From Bacteroidota bacterium (GTDB taxonomy: Bacteria; Bacteroidota; Bacteroidia; Chitinophagales; Chitinophagaceae): a DNA stretch of 23,952 nt. The stretch is taken from NCBI GenBank assembly GCA_023436685.1, contig JAEZIL010000009.1, positions 1 to 23,952 of the forward strand, in the 5' to 3' direction. Each line of letters opens with the position of its first letter. Position 1 is the first letter of the stretch. Below are positions 6,671-15,218 of this stretch, piece by piece. The position numbers and the translations under genes were made by a program. The notes below the pieces were generated by a model that saw only the letters and a list, made by a program, of their open reading frames with translations, was not told the DNA's origin and did no database searches.

Positions 6671-9193
6671 ATGATGGCAATAAATGAACATGGTATCCAA
6701 ATTGAATCGTTGCAAAAGTGGGCAAATGCTACCTGGCTACTGCATAACGACAATAGCCCAATTGAAGAACTGGTAATTGATAGTCGTAAAATAGCACAAC
6801 CTGAAAATGCTCTCTTCATTGCATTAAATGCGCAGCATAGGGATGGCCATACATTTATTGAAGATGCTTACAACAAAGGAATACGCAATTTCCTGGTCAG
6901 CAAAAACCTTGACGTAAGCTTACTTCAAGGCTCCAATGTGCTTTTTGTAAAAGACACACTTGCTGCACTGCAACAAATTGCTTTCTATAAAAGGAAACAA
7001 TACAACGTGCCCGTAATAGGCATAACAGGTAGCAATGGTAAAACAGTAGTTAAGGAATGGCTATTCCAATTGCTGGGAGAAGAAAAGGATGTTGTGCGTA
7101 GCCCTAAAAGCTACAATTCCCAAATAGGTGTACCGCTTTCAGTATGGCTTATGGAGGCTAACCATCAAATAGCAATATTTGAGGCAGGCATTTCGCAACC
7201 CGGCGAAATGGACAAGCTTGAGCATATAATACAGCCCACCATAGGCTTGTTTACAAATATTGGTGAAGCCCATAGCGAAGGCTTTCTTAATATCAGGCAA
7301 AAAATAAATGAAAAACTGGTATTGTTTAAACATGCACAGCAACTGGTGTATTGTAAAGATTATCCGGAGCTAAATCAATGCGTTGTACAATTTGTAAATC
7401 AAATTAAACCGGGCGACAGTGAAGGGATTCAAATATTTACATGGTCGCAAAAAACGGAAGCTGACCTAAGGATAACAGAGATCACACGCAGAGGTAAAAC
7501 TTCCGTTATTTCAGGTATTTATCTCGGAAATAATATTAGTATTACCATACCCTTTACCGATCCTGCTTCTATTGAAAATGCCATACATTGCTGGTGCCTG
7601 TTATTGCTGCTTAATGTAAAGCAATCGAAAATAGAAAAAGGTATGAGTGCCCTGCATAGCGTTTCAATGCGTTTGGAACTAAAACATGGCGTTAACGATT
7701 GCACAATTATTAATGATACTTACAACTCCGATGTCACGTCTCTACTCATTGCACTTGATTATCTAGACCAACAAAAACAACATCAGCACCATACGGTAAT
7801 ATTATCGGACATGTTGCAGATAGCACGTGCTGATACTGAACTTTATGAGGATGTAGCTAATCAGATTAGCCGCCGAAATATTCAACGTTTTATTGGCATA
7901 GGGCCCTCACTCACTAAACATAAAGCAGCCTTCCGGAAACATAAAAAATTGCGTAGTATATTTTTTAAAAGTACCGAAGAGTTCCTGAAGAAATTTCACC
8001 TGATAACTTTTGAGAACGAGGCAATATTATTGAAGGGTGCGCGAAACTTCGCCTTTGAACAGGTAAGCTTGCTACTTGAACAAAAGGTACATCAAACAGT
8101 ACTGTCAATAAACCTTTCTGCGTTAACGCATAATTTAAATGTATTTCGCACTAAAATAGCACCAGGCGTAAAAATGATGGCGATGGTAAAAGCCTTTTCC
8201 TATGGAGCTGGTAGTTTTGAAATAGCCACCCTGCTACAATATACAGGGGTTGATTATTTATCGGTAGCATATACAGATGAAGGTATCGCGCTGCGCAAAG
8301 CAGGGATAACAATGCCTATAATGGTAATGAGCCCCGATGCTACATCCTTCGACAGAATGATAGCGTGGAAGCTAGAACCGGAAATATTTAATTTGTCTTC
8401 GTTAACAACGTTTTCTTACATAGCACAAACCCTGCATGCTGTTAATTATCCCATACATATAAAGCTGGATACAGGCATGCACCGGCTTGGCTTTATGGAA
8501 CATGAAATAAAGGACCTGGCATTGGCGCTAAAAAACAATGCGCAAGTGAAAGTGGCTAGCATTTTTAGTCATTTGGCGGCAAGCGAAGATGCATCAGAAG
8601 ATGCGTTTACAACCAAACAGGCAAGCTTGTTTACGCGCATGAGCGAAGAGTTAATGCACACCTTACCTTACAAGCCACTACGGCATATATGTAATTCTGC
8701 TGCCATAGCACGCCACCGGGAAATGCATTTCGACATGGTACGGCTGGGCCTGGGACTCTATGGCATAGATACCAGCAATATTTTACAAGATGAATTGCTA
8801 CAGGTAGGAACATTAAAAACAACTATAGCTCAAATAAAAGAAGTTGCTGCCAGCGAAACAGTAGGCTACGGACATAAAAATCCCCTTAAGAACGCAACAC
8901 GCATTGCCACAGTAAGTATAGGATATGCAGACGGTTATCCTCGTGCATTAGGCAATGGTGTAGCCCATATGCTTATACACAATAAGCCGGCCCCTACAGT
9001 TGGCATAGTGTGTATGGATATGTGTATGCTGGATATTAGTGCGATACCTGAAGCGCAGGAGGGCGATGAAGTTATAGTTTTCAGCCCGCAATTACCTATC
9101 ACTCAATTGTCAAAATGGGCAGGCACTATTCCGTATGAGATGATGACAGGTATATCGCAACGTGTAAAACGTATATACGAAAATGAAGTTTAG
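6671..9193 (+). CDS. murF-alr: Bifunctional MurF ligase / alanine racemase
   Basis: An 840-residue fusion. The N-terminal part (about 1-460) is MurF, which adds D-Ala-D-Ala to UDP-MurNAc-tripeptide; its ATP loop GITGSNGKT is at residues 117-125, with Mur-ligase motifs around SPKSYNSQIG and NDTYNSD. The C-terminal part (about 470-840) is alanine racemase, which makes D-alanine for the same step; the PLP lysine is K507 in MVKAFSYGAG and the catalytic tyrosine is Y733 in ETVGYGH, followed by VSIGYADGYPRAL. This fusion is typical of Bacteroidota and both active sites look intact. ATG at 6671 is used; 6674 is also an ATG, and a TTG at 6653 is in frame. It appears to be a single-gene unit; the next genes run the other way. 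Confidence 0.95.
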   Translation: MMAINEHGIQIESLQKWANATWLLHNDNSPIEELVIDSRKIAQPENALFIALNAQHRDGHTFIEDAYNKGIRNFLVSKNLDVSLLQGSNVLFVKDTLAALQQIAFYKRKQYNVPVIGITGSNGKTVVKEWLFQLLGEEKDVVRSPKSYNSQIGVPLSVWLMEANHQIAIFEAGISQPGEMDKLEHIIQPTIGLFTNIGEAHSEGFLNIRQKINEKLVLFKHAQQLVYCKDYPELNQCVVQFVNQIKPGDSEGIQIFTWSQKTEADLRITEITRRGKTSVISGIYLGNNISITIPFTDPASIENAIHCWCLLLLLNVKQSKIEKGMSALHSVSMRLELKHGVNDCTIINDTYNSDVTSLLIALDYLDQQKQHQHHTVILSDMLQIARADTELYEDVANQISRRNIQRFIGIGPSLTKHKAAFRKHKKLRSIFFKSTEEFLKKFHLITFENEAILLKGARNFAFEQVSLLLEQKVHQTVLSINLSALTHNLNVFRTKIAPGVKMMAMVKAFSYGAGSFEIATLLQYTGVDYLSVAYTDEGIALRKAGITMPIMVMSPDATSFDRMIAWKLEPEIFNLSSLTTFSYIAQTLHAVNYPIHIKLDTGMHRLGFMEHEIKDLALALKNNAQVKVASIFSHLAASEDASEDAFTTKQASLFTRMSEELMHTLPYKPLRHICNSAAIARHREMHFDMVRLGLGLYGIDTSNILQDELLQVGTLKTTIAQIKEVAASETVGYGHKNPLKNATRIATVSIGYADGYPRALGNGVAHMLIHNKPAPTVGIVCMDMCMLDISAIPEAQEGDEVIVFSPQLPITQLSKWAGTIPYEMMTGISQRVKRIYENEV

Positions 9194-9213
9194 GGAGCTT
9201 ATATTCAAAAGGC

Positions 9214-9653
9214 TCAGTTCCCAGCGTGTGCGCTTCTTATAGTAGCTATATCTAACTTTTTCATTTTCAACATAGCGTTTGTAGCACGTTGTGCTTTTTC
9301 TTTATCGCTGTCAAATAGTAATTCCTCTAAGCCATTTGGCACTACTTGCCAGGAAACACCATATCTATCTTGCAGCCACCCACATTTATCTTCACGTCCA
9401 CCACCTTCAAGCAACTTCTCCCAATACACATCTACTTCCTCTTGTGTACACAATTTATAAATAACGAAAATGAAGGATTAAGCTTGTAATGTGGGCCGCC
9501 GTTAAAAGCAATATAGCTACCGCCCTCAAGCTCAAAAGTTGTAGACATAGCATTGCTACTCACTATTCTGCAATTCTTAAACACGGTGGTATAAAACAGT
9601 GCTGCTTCATTAGCTTCTTTTTCAAACCATAGGAAGGGTGTAATCTTTTGCAT
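9214..9653 (-). pseudogene. VOC/PhnB-like glyoxalase-fold protein, broken by a one-base frameshift
   Basis: Two adjacent minus-strand frames together form one PhnB-like VOC protein. The first (ATG at 9653) encodes the N-terminal half with ITPFLWF and the Phe-Asn-Gly-Gly-Pro motif, then reads out of phase after Asn-Cys-Val and stops. The second encodes TQEEVDVYWEKLLEGG, the Cys-Gly-Trp-Leu-Gln-Asp block and a Lys-Met-Lys-Lys-Leu-Asp-Ile C-terminus. Moving back one base at 9445-9450 joins them into a 146-residue protein of about normal family length. Such proteins have a metal-binding VOC fold; the substrate is unknown. There is no other damage, so this is either a recent mutation or a sequencing/assembly error. 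It is last in a likely operon with two DUF1801 genes. Confidence 0.8.
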
Positions 9654-9677
9654 AGCGTTAGTTATTTAATGTAGATA

Positions 9678-10076
9678 TTACTTAGCATTTGTTTGCTTCA
9701 TAGCATATAAAATCTCATTTTCCTTTATTCGCTCTTTTACCATCTTTTGCACCAAACTTGCAGGCAAAGGGTTATCTACAGTGAAGTGTATAGTTGTGTT
9801 GGCAATATTAAAGTCAGCCAGCTCCTTTTCAAATTTTTTAAATACCGTTTTACTGACTCCAAAAAAGCTACAGTGATTCTTAAAAGCAGCAAAATGTACC
9901 AATGGCCCTTTGTACTTGTACGTTGGTATCTGGTAGCTTATCAGTTCCTCTGCCTTTGGGGCAGCTTTAAGTATAGCATTACGTACTTGTGTTAATACTG
10001 CCGCTACATCTTCCTTTTGTGCCTGCAAGTATGCGTCTACAGTATTGGCAGTTGTATGCTCAACATTTTTTTTCAT
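9678..10076 (-). CDS. DUF1801 / YdhG-like protein
   Basis: A 132-residue soluble protein of the DUF1801 (YdhG-like, sometimes named iron-chaperone-like) family. Matching features are the N-terminal Val-Asp-Ala-Tyr-Leu segment, the helix LTQVRNAILKAAPKAEE, the Ile-Pro-Thr-Tyr-Lys-Tyr core and the HCSFFGV strand. The biochemical role is not firmly established; the bacterial frataxin-like fold suggested for this group would fit metal or small-ligand binding. ATG at 10076 lies 7 bases after the stop of the preceding DUF1801 gene, and the VOC frame begins 24 bases downstream, so the three are probably co-transcribed. Confidence 0.85.
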   Translation of the reverse strand: MKKNVEHTTANTVDAYLQAQKEDVAAVLTQVRNAILKAAPKAEELISYQIPTYKYKGPLVHFAAFKNHCSFFGVSKTVFKKFEKELADFNIANTTIHFTVDNPLPASLVQKMVKERIKENEILYAMKQTNAK

Positions 10077-10083
10077 GCTTACT

Positions 10084-10497
10084 TTATTTATCTACCTGTT
10101 TAAGCCATGCTTTTAACACTACCTTCAGCTCTTGCTCCTTGGCTTTAGCATCGTTCAAGTCTTTTATTGCTATTACTCTTCTTCCATCTGTGTATTTACC
10201 TTCCAGTATGCCTGATACATCTTTAACCTTCTCGCCTGTAGGCAATACCAATAGTATTTTACCTCTGTGCAAATTGATTACCAGTATATCGCGTTTGTAT
10301 TCTTTCGGGTCGAAAGGCTTCATATCACCACTATAGTAAAAGCTTGGCGAGTTCCATTTTATCTGTTCCGCTATCATCTTGTCAGTGCCAAGTATTATTT
10401 GCCTCAAATACTGTACTGTTTCTGCAACATGACTCTCTAGCTTAGCAATATGTGCATCTATCAATTCCTTATCAGATAGCTTCTCTTTCTTTGGCAT
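10084..10497 (-). CDS. DUF1801 domain-containing protein (second paralogue)
   Basis: A 137-residue soluble protein. The helix ETVQYLRQIILGTDKMIAE, then Lys-Trp-Asn-Ser-Pro-Ser-Phe-Tyr-Tyr and a Leu-Val-Ile-Asn-Leu-His strand, follow the DUF1801 pattern of the next gene but in a diverged subfamily, so the pair is probably an old paralogy or an assembled cluster and not a recent duplication. It is the first gene of the likely operon; a -7-like CATCTTTG (one mismatch to TAnnTTTG) lies on the minus strand at 10520-10527. The C-terminus is Lys-rich. Function unknown. Confidence 0.82.
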   Translation of the reverse strand: MPKKEKLSDKELIDAHIAKLESHVAETVQYLRQIILGTDKMIAEQIKWNSPSFYYSGDMKPFDPKEYKRDILVINLHRGKILLVLPTGEKVKDVSGILEGKYTDGRRVIAIKDLNDAKAKEQELKVVLKAWLKQVDK

Positions 10498-10591
10498 GTT
10501 TTCAGGTTATGATTATATACAAAGATGTGGATAATTGTAAAGTAGCTACTACCATAAATACGACCATTTAGGGGGTAGTTTGCGACACAGA

Positions 10592-10615
10592 AAATGCCGC
10601 CCATAGGCGGCATTT
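10592..10615 (-). terminator. Intrinsic terminator after the cyclophilin gene
   Basis: Perfect 10-bp stem AAATGCCGCC / GGCGGCATTT with a 4-base loop, followed on the minus strand by one further T. It starts 15 bases after the stop of the T9SS-tagged cyclophilin gene and separates that gene from the DUF1801 operon. Confidence 0.75.
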
Positions 10616-10630
10616 CACTCCGTCAATTTA

Positions 10631-11413
10631 TTACTGGATCAACACCCTCTCTACTGAATAGCCTGATGCATTTGATATACGGACGGTATATAGCCCTGCA
10701 GGATAATCCTGCATATTAATGTCTAAATTATTTTGCGATTCAGCTACATATATTACCTGGCCTGCCAGATTCATCACTTCAACTTTAGTTACAAGTTCAG
10801 GGAGGTGTACTGTAAAATTGCCGTTACTTGGATTAGGGTAAATTTTAACAGCAAAAGGGGTATTGCTATTTTTTATAGCAGCAGGAAATCTTGTAACACG
10901 TATGCTATCGATAATTACCGGGGTTAATGGTTTATTATTAGCATCTTTAGACACTTTGCCAATATTTTGCACTACAACAAAATTATCTGTAACCATACCA
11001 AATACGGTATGCTTATTGTTTAAGCGGCTGTTATTAACCAGGTTTATATAAAACTGGCACCCACCAGTGTTAGGTCCAGCATTAGCCATTGCCAACGCCT
11101 TTTGCACGTTTTTCAAGGTTGGGTCAAACTCATCGGGTATAGTATATCCCGGGCCACCCGTACCATTCCCGTTGGGATCGCCACCTTGTATCATAAAGCC
11201 ATCTATAACCCTGTGAAAAGTTAAGCCATCATAGAACATATCGTTTACACGTGCCAAAAAACTATCCACAGTTATGGGTGTTTTTTTATCAGTAAGCTCA
11301 ATTTTGAAATTGCCCATAGAGGTATAAAAAGTAACTTCCGTTTGTGCCTTAACACTATTAGCACATATTATTAATAATACCAGCAACAAGTATAATTTCT
11401 GTAAACTCTTCAT
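10631..11413 (-). CDS. Secreted cyclophilin-type peptidyl-prolyl isomerase with T9SS sorting domain
   Basis: 260 residues. A signal peptide (1-23, cut after Val-Lys-Ala before Gln) is followed by a cyclophilin domain at about 25-178 with the catalytic FHRVIDGFMIQGGDP motif and the Gly-Gly-Cys-Gln-Phe-Tyr-Ile motif, then a C-terminal type A T9SS sorting domain at about 190-260 (KIYPNPSNGNF, then a Tyr-Pro-Ala-Gly-Leu-Tyr-Thr-Val motif). It should catalyse proline cis-trans isomerisation outside the cell or at its surface after export by T9SS. The gene follows the DUF885 lipoprotein gene by 48 bases on the same strand and is closed by a strong hairpin terminator. Cyclophilins in this phylum more often lack the sorting tail. 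Confidence 0.92.
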   Translation of the reverse strand: MKSLQKLYLLLVLLIICANSVKAQTEVTFYTSMGNFKIELTDKKTPITVDSFLARVNDMFYDGLTFHRVIDGFMIQGGDPNGNGTGGPGYTIPDEFDPTLKNVQKALAMANAGPNTGGCQFYINLVNNSRLNNKHTVFGMVTDNFVVVQNIGKVSKDANNKPLTPVIIDSIRVTRFPAAIKNSNTPFAVKIYPNPSNGNFTVHLPELVTKVEVMNLAGQVIYVAESQNNLDINMQDYPAGLYTVRISNASGYSVERVLIQ

Positions 11414-11461
11414 TGTATTTATTTAAATAAAGAAACAACAATAAACACACTAGCGCAACCC

Positions 11462-13231
11462 CTACTCTATTTCGCTTATCATCATATCCCGTATATACTT
11501 TACGGGTGCACTTCCATAACTCAGAAATTTTTCATGAAATTCTTTCAAGTTAAACTTATCTCCCATCTTCTTTTTAAGCTCTTCGCGAAGATCGTATATC
11601 TCTGTATATCCTGTAAAGTAAGAGCACAGCTGTACCTGTGTAAGTGTTACCCTGCGCCATTTGCCTTCAGCCTCAGCCTGCTGTTGAAATGCTTCGTTTA
11701 CCAGCAATTGCATTGCCTCGTCTTTACTCATACCTTTTACGTGCACGTTGTAATCGAGTATAGTATTGCAGGTACTACGCAAATTCCACTTATAGTACAT
11801 TAGCCATATTTCATCTTCATTATTCCCATAGCCGTTCTCCAGCATCATTAGCTCGGTATAAACAGCCCAGCCCTCTATCATAGCACCATTGCCCAGTATA
11901 GCCTTAATAAGGCTTGGCGATTGGTTACTATATACTAATTGTGCATAATGGCCCGGAATAGCTTCGTGTATATTTAGTATTTGTAAGGTGTAGTAATTAT
12001 ACTCACGCAAAAAGCTTTCTGCCTGCTCTTTGCTATATGCTGCCAGGCTACCTACATTGTAATAAGTATTCCCTTGTTTATCGTAGGGGCCGGGCGCATT
12101 AATAGATGCACCGGCTACACCAGCCATATATGCGGGCTCTTTACGTACTACCAACGGCTTAGACGGATCGAGGTAAAGAAGATTCTTTTCCTTTACAAAA
12201 GCTGTAAGTTGTGGTATTTGTTGCTCTATTGTTGCCTGGAAACTATCTGGTGTTGTATGCTTTAACGATATCTTATCTATTACTTGCCTTATCAGTTGCA
12301 GGGTATCAGCAGGTTTGGTGGCTGAGCCCATGTATCTTGGCCACAATCTATCCGCTAAAACTGCCATTTTTTCGTGCAAGCCCTTTTTATGTCGCATGGC
12401 TTTTTCATATACTTGCTCGGCCGTATAGCCCGACTGTATATCGTAATGAAATTTTTGAGCATACAGTTCTTTCCCCAACCTAAAGCTCCGTGGAGCCGTT
12501 ACTTTCATGCTTTTCAGCCACTCAACATATCCTTTTATAGCAGTAATTGCTTCCGTAGCCCTTATTCTAATTTCTTGCTTTTCACTACTATCCAAATGAG
12601 ATTGGATTAATGCATCTTGCAGGTCTTTTTCAAATACAGATAACCCGCCTGTATTCTGCTCTATTGCTAATTGCCTGTGCTCTTCAGTAGGATTTTTGAT
12701 AGTAAGCTTTGCAGCTTCGTAATAGGCTGGTATATATTGCATTCTAAGAAAAAAGGCATGCAACCTGTTATCGAGGGAATCGTAAGTACCATTCAATATA
12801 TTCGCAAAGCCTTCTGAAACATTATATTGCGAAGGATCCCATTCATACGAGCGCATTTCAGTTAGATACCATATCGCAGCTTCCAGTTGATTTTTGATCA
12901 TTAGAAGATCTGTCTTGTTATTATCCGATAGTTCAACACCTCCATTGTTATTCGTATCTGTCTCATATATTTTTAAGGAATCAAGATTCGCCTTGCAAAA
13001 ATTCAGCTCGGCATCCCGATGTGCTCCATCAGGTACCTGTAAAACACTATCGTACTTATGATACCCCATACTGCTTGCCCAACCGGGATACATTTTCCAA
13101 AGGTCTTCTATAAACCTACTTTTATAGGCCTCAAATTGCTTATTCATATCCTTTGGTTTACTTTTATTATTGTTATTGCCACATGACGAAATAATTAAGC
13201 ACAAGGCTAACAACAGGTTTGCAATACGCAT
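11462..13231 (-). CDS. DUF885 family lipoprotein, putative zinc metallopeptidase
   Basis: 589 residues. A short signal peptide ends in a lipobox with Cys17 (Ile-Ser-Ser-Cys), followed by Gly and an Asn/Lys-rich linker, so the protein is probably lipid-anchored in the envelope. The rest matches DUF885: an N-terminal helical region, the Tyr-Tyr-Asn-Val-Gly segment, and H422-Glu-Ala-Ile-Pro-Gly-His428, the HExxPGH metal-binding motif of these gluzincin-like putative peptidases, followed by the EGWAVYTE glutamate helix. All expected metal ligands are present. The substrate is unknown. ATG at 13231 is well supported by the signal peptide. It is divergent from terC and probably leads the two-gene unit with the cyclophilin gene. 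Confidence 0.9.
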   Translation of the reverse strand: MRIANLLLALCLIISSCGNNNNKSKPKDMNKQFEAYKSRFIEDLWKMYPGWASSMGYHKYDSVLQVPDGAHRDAELNFCKANLDSLKIYETDTNNNGGVELSDNNKTDLLMIKNQLEAAIWYLTEMRSYEWDPSQYNVSEGFANILNGTYDSLDNRLHAFFLRMQYIPAYYEAAKLTIKNPTEEHRQLAIEQNTGGLSVFEKDLQDALIQSHLDSSEKQEIRIRATEAITAIKGYVEWLKSMKVTAPRSFRLGKELYAQKFHYDIQSGYTAEQVYEKAMRHKKGLHEKMAVLADRLWPRYMGSATKPADTLQLIRQVIDKISLKHTTPDSFQATIEQQIPQLTAFVKEKNLLYLDPSKPLVVRKEPAYMAGVAGASINAPGPYDKQGNTYYNVGSLAAYSKEQAESFLREYNYYTLQILNIHEAIPGHYAQLVYSNQSPSLIKAILGNGAMIEGWAVYTELMMLENGYGNNEDEIWLMYYKWNLRSTCNTILDYNVHVKGMSKDEAMQLLVNEAFQQQAEAEGKWRRVTLTQVQLCSYFTGYTEIYDLREELKKKMGDKFNLKEFHEKFLSYGSAPVKYIRDMMISEIE

Positions 13232-13275
13232 GATGTCTTTATATTATAGCGGCTAAAATAACCCATATGTGTGAG

Positions 13276-13294
13276 CCTGTATAGTATTTACAGG
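13276..13294. repeat. Small inverted repeat between DUF885 and terC
   Basis: CCTGTA, seven spacer bases, TACAGG: a perfect 6-bp inverted repeat in the 188-base divergent promoter region. The spacing resembles an operator, but the arms are short and the evidence is weak. Confidence 0.25.
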
Positions 13295-13419
13295 GTGAAT
13301 TTCAAGATAGTTTTTCGCTTAATTGTTTATTGCAATAAAGCTGCTCCACTACCAAATTGTTACTCTTATTAGGCATGATCGTTGTAACTTGCTTTGTTTT
13401 AACAACAAACACATGCTAT

Positions 13420-14205
13420 ATGGATCTACCAATTCCTGATTTTGCAGACCCCAGTATTTGGATAAGTTTACTTACCCTTTGCTTTCTGGAAATTGTACTG
13501 GGTATCGATAATATCATTTTCATATCCATAGTAGCGGGCAAACTGCCAAAGGCACAGCAACGCAAAGCCCGCAATATAGGCTTGTTACTGGCCATGCTAT
13601 TCAGGGTAGGCTTGCTACTATGCATCAATTGGATAATAGGGTTAAAAGACCCGGTAATAACCATCCCGCAAATATCTACCATTGTTAAAGAGCCCCTGCC
13701 ATTAAGCTATAAAGATATTATTCTGATTGCAGGTGGTATTTTCCTGATAGTAAAAAGCACTTTAGAGATTCATCATAAGTTAAAAAAAGAAGAACCACAG
13801 GAGCATGTATCCAAAACCGTTGCCAAAAGCATGGGCACAGTACTTATACAAATTGTACTGGTTGATGCCGTATTCTCTTTCGATTCGATTTTAACTGCTG
13901 TAGGACTTGTAGAATATGTACTTGTAAGGATCATAGCAGTCATTGTTTCTATTATTGTTATGATGCTCTTTGCAGGGTATGTTTCTCATATTATTAATCG
14001 CCACCCTACACTTCAAATGTTGGCTTTAAGCTTCCTTATAGTTATTGGTGTAGTGCTAACAGCTAGTGGAGTACACCAGGAAGTTAGCAAAAGCATTGTG
14101 TATAGCTGTCTAGGGTTTGCCCTGCTGGTTGAACTATTGAATATAAAATTAAGAGGGAAAGAATCTTCGGTTCAGCTTAACGACAAAAATGAAATTGATT
14201 CATAG
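13420..14205 (+). CDS. TerC-family integral membrane protein
   Basis: A 261-residue protein with about seven membrane helices. The first carries FLEIVLGIDNIIFISI, and the VDAVFSFDS motif lies in the middle; the buried acidic residues of these two motifs are the hallmark of TerC. The family is associated with tellurite resistance and, in several bacteria, with Mn2+ export or metalation of secreted proteins; the role here cannot be narrowed down. ATG at 13420 (MDLPIPDF) fits the usual family start; upstream in-frame ATG 13375 and TTG 13357 would add an unusual hydrophobic extension. It is a single-gene unit closed by a hairpin terminator. Confidence 0.88.
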   Translation: MDLPIPDFADPSIWISLLTLCFLEIVLGIDNIIFISIVAGKLPKAQQRKARNIGLLLAMLFRVGLLLCINWIIGLKDPVITIPQISTIVKEPLPLSYKDIILIAGGIFLIVKSTLEIHHKLKKEEPQEHVSKTVAKSMGTVLIQIVLVDAVFSFDSILTAVGLVEYVLVRIIAVIVSIIVMMLFAGYVSHIINRHPTLQMLALSFLIVIGVVLTASGVHQEVSKSIVYSCLGFALLVELLNIKLRGKESSVQLNDKNEIDS

Positions 14206-14236
14206 AGCGTTATCTGAAACTAAATAAACAATCAAC

Positions 14237-14260
14237 AAGCCACTGTAGTTCAGTGGCTTT
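14237..14260 (+). terminator. Intrinsic terminator of terC
   Basis: 9-bp stem AAGCCACTG / CAGTGGCTT with a 5-base loop and a short T-rich tail, 31 bases after the terC stop. Confidence 0.75.
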
Positions 14261-14402
14261 CATATTTACTGTTATTCGGTCCCTGCAGGCTTTTACAAAA
14301 CATTATTGCGTATTTTGAATAATACACCAAGAGGGCGTAAATATTGATTAACTGGGTTTAAAACCACAACCATTCTTTATTTATTAATAGCATTGCTTAG
14401 CC

Positions 14403-15104
14403 TTACAGTTTGTCGATTATGATTCCTGTTAGCACAGCTACAGTCCAGAAAGATAGCATACCCACCGAGTAACCTATGAATGCCAATACATAGCTCAATA
14501 CCTTCTTCTCGTTAAAGAATTGGCCTATAGCCCAAGTGCAATAAGCCATTATTGCCCCTGTGGCCACCATATGAGAGTTGATATGTAAAAGAGCATCTAC
14601 TACCGCAAATATGGCGAATATGAGCATTCCTATGCCCATTACAAAGCAAAGCATAATGAGTATCTCGAAAATATTATATCTGCTCTTCAAAAAGAGCAGC
14701 TTTAGCCAATAGCCAATAAATATACCCATGATAATATTGGCATAGCCATAGTGAGCCTCTATCCATGCCATGATAGTTACTGTAGCAGTATGTGCTGCTA
14801 CACCAGCCGGCTTCATTTCTACACCATGAAAATGGCTGATAGCAGTGTAAATGACCGATGTAATAATGATGAAAATAATGGGCTTTACCAGTCTTGCCCT
14901 ATCCTCTGTAATGAAGGCACGTATGTTTTGCCCTGGTTTTTGCAGCAGCGCTTTTATTGTGTACAAGATGCCTTTTTCAAAATGTAGTATATGTTGTAGT
15001 TCGTGGAATATATAGCTACCATCTACCCGCTTTAAAACAGCTGGACTGCCACAATGGCTACAATACTTTCCACTAATAGTATGGTTACAATTTCTACAGT
15101 TCAC
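14403..15104 (-). CDS. DUF3667-like membrane protein with N-terminal zinc ribbon
   Basis: About 233 residues. The N-terminus has two CxxC pairs (CRNC, then CSHC nine residues later), a zinc-ribbon knuckle, followed by a soluble helix with the Pro-Gly-Gln-Asn-Ile-Arg-Ala-Phe-Ile motif typical of DUF3667, then about five membrane helices. Function is unknown; members occur widely in Bacteroidota. The start is uncertain: no ATG precedes the ribbon, so GTG at 15104 is chosen because relatives begin just before the first Cys pair, while a TTG at 15161 would add a short hydrophobic leader. It is divergent from the LuxR-type regulator and could be its target. No terminator is obvious between it and the terC hairpin. 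Confidence 0.78.
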   Translation of the reverse strand: MNCRNCNHTISGKYCSHCGSPAVLKRVDGSYIFHELQHILHFEKGILYTIKALLQKPGQNIRAFITEDRARLVKPIIFIIITSVIYTAISHFHGVEMKPAGVAAHTATVTIMAWIEAHYGYANIIMGIFIGYWLKLLFLKSRYNIFEILIMLCFVMGIGMLIFAIFAVVDALLHINSHMVATGAIMAYCTWAIGQFFNEKKVLSYVLAFIGYSVGMLSFWTVAVLTGIIIDKL

Positions 15105-15166
15105 TCCCGATATTTTTCTATTTTGAATTGCTATAGCTATGCCTATCAAAATTCCAAACAAAAAAA

Positions 15167-15197
15167 TTGCCGAAGCCTACACTTAAGTGTAAACTTG
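15167..15197 (+). promoter_or_regulatory. Candidate promoter of the LuxR-type gene overlapping a 14-bp palindrome
   Basis: A TTG at 15167-15169 and TAAACTTG at 15190-15197 (one mismatch to TAnnTTTG) are separated by 20 bases, the right layout for a Bacteroidota promoter, and the ATG follows 21 bases later. A perfect 14-bp palindrome, TACACTTAAGTGTA (15178-15191), fills the spacer and touches the -7 box, as an operator would. The binding protein is unknown; autoregulation is a guess. Confidence 0.45.
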
Positions 15198-15218
15198 CAG
15201 CAGATAGACGCCTTTAGA

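Noticed and set aside
9432..9453. Programmed -1 frameshifting in the VOC gene
   Set aside because: No slippery heptamer and no downstream pseudoknot could be found at the junction, and VOC proteins are not known to use it; mutation or sequence error is simpler.
13357..13419. TTG or ATG starts upstream of terC
   Set aside because: They would add a hydrophobic extension not found in typical TerC proteins; ATG at 13420 gives the usual family length.
15054..15218. In-frame 55-codon N-terminal extension of the LuxR-type gene
   Set aside because: It would lie inside the start of the opposing DUF3667 gene and upstream of the promoter-like elements; low-complexity Ser-rich composition does not fit the family.
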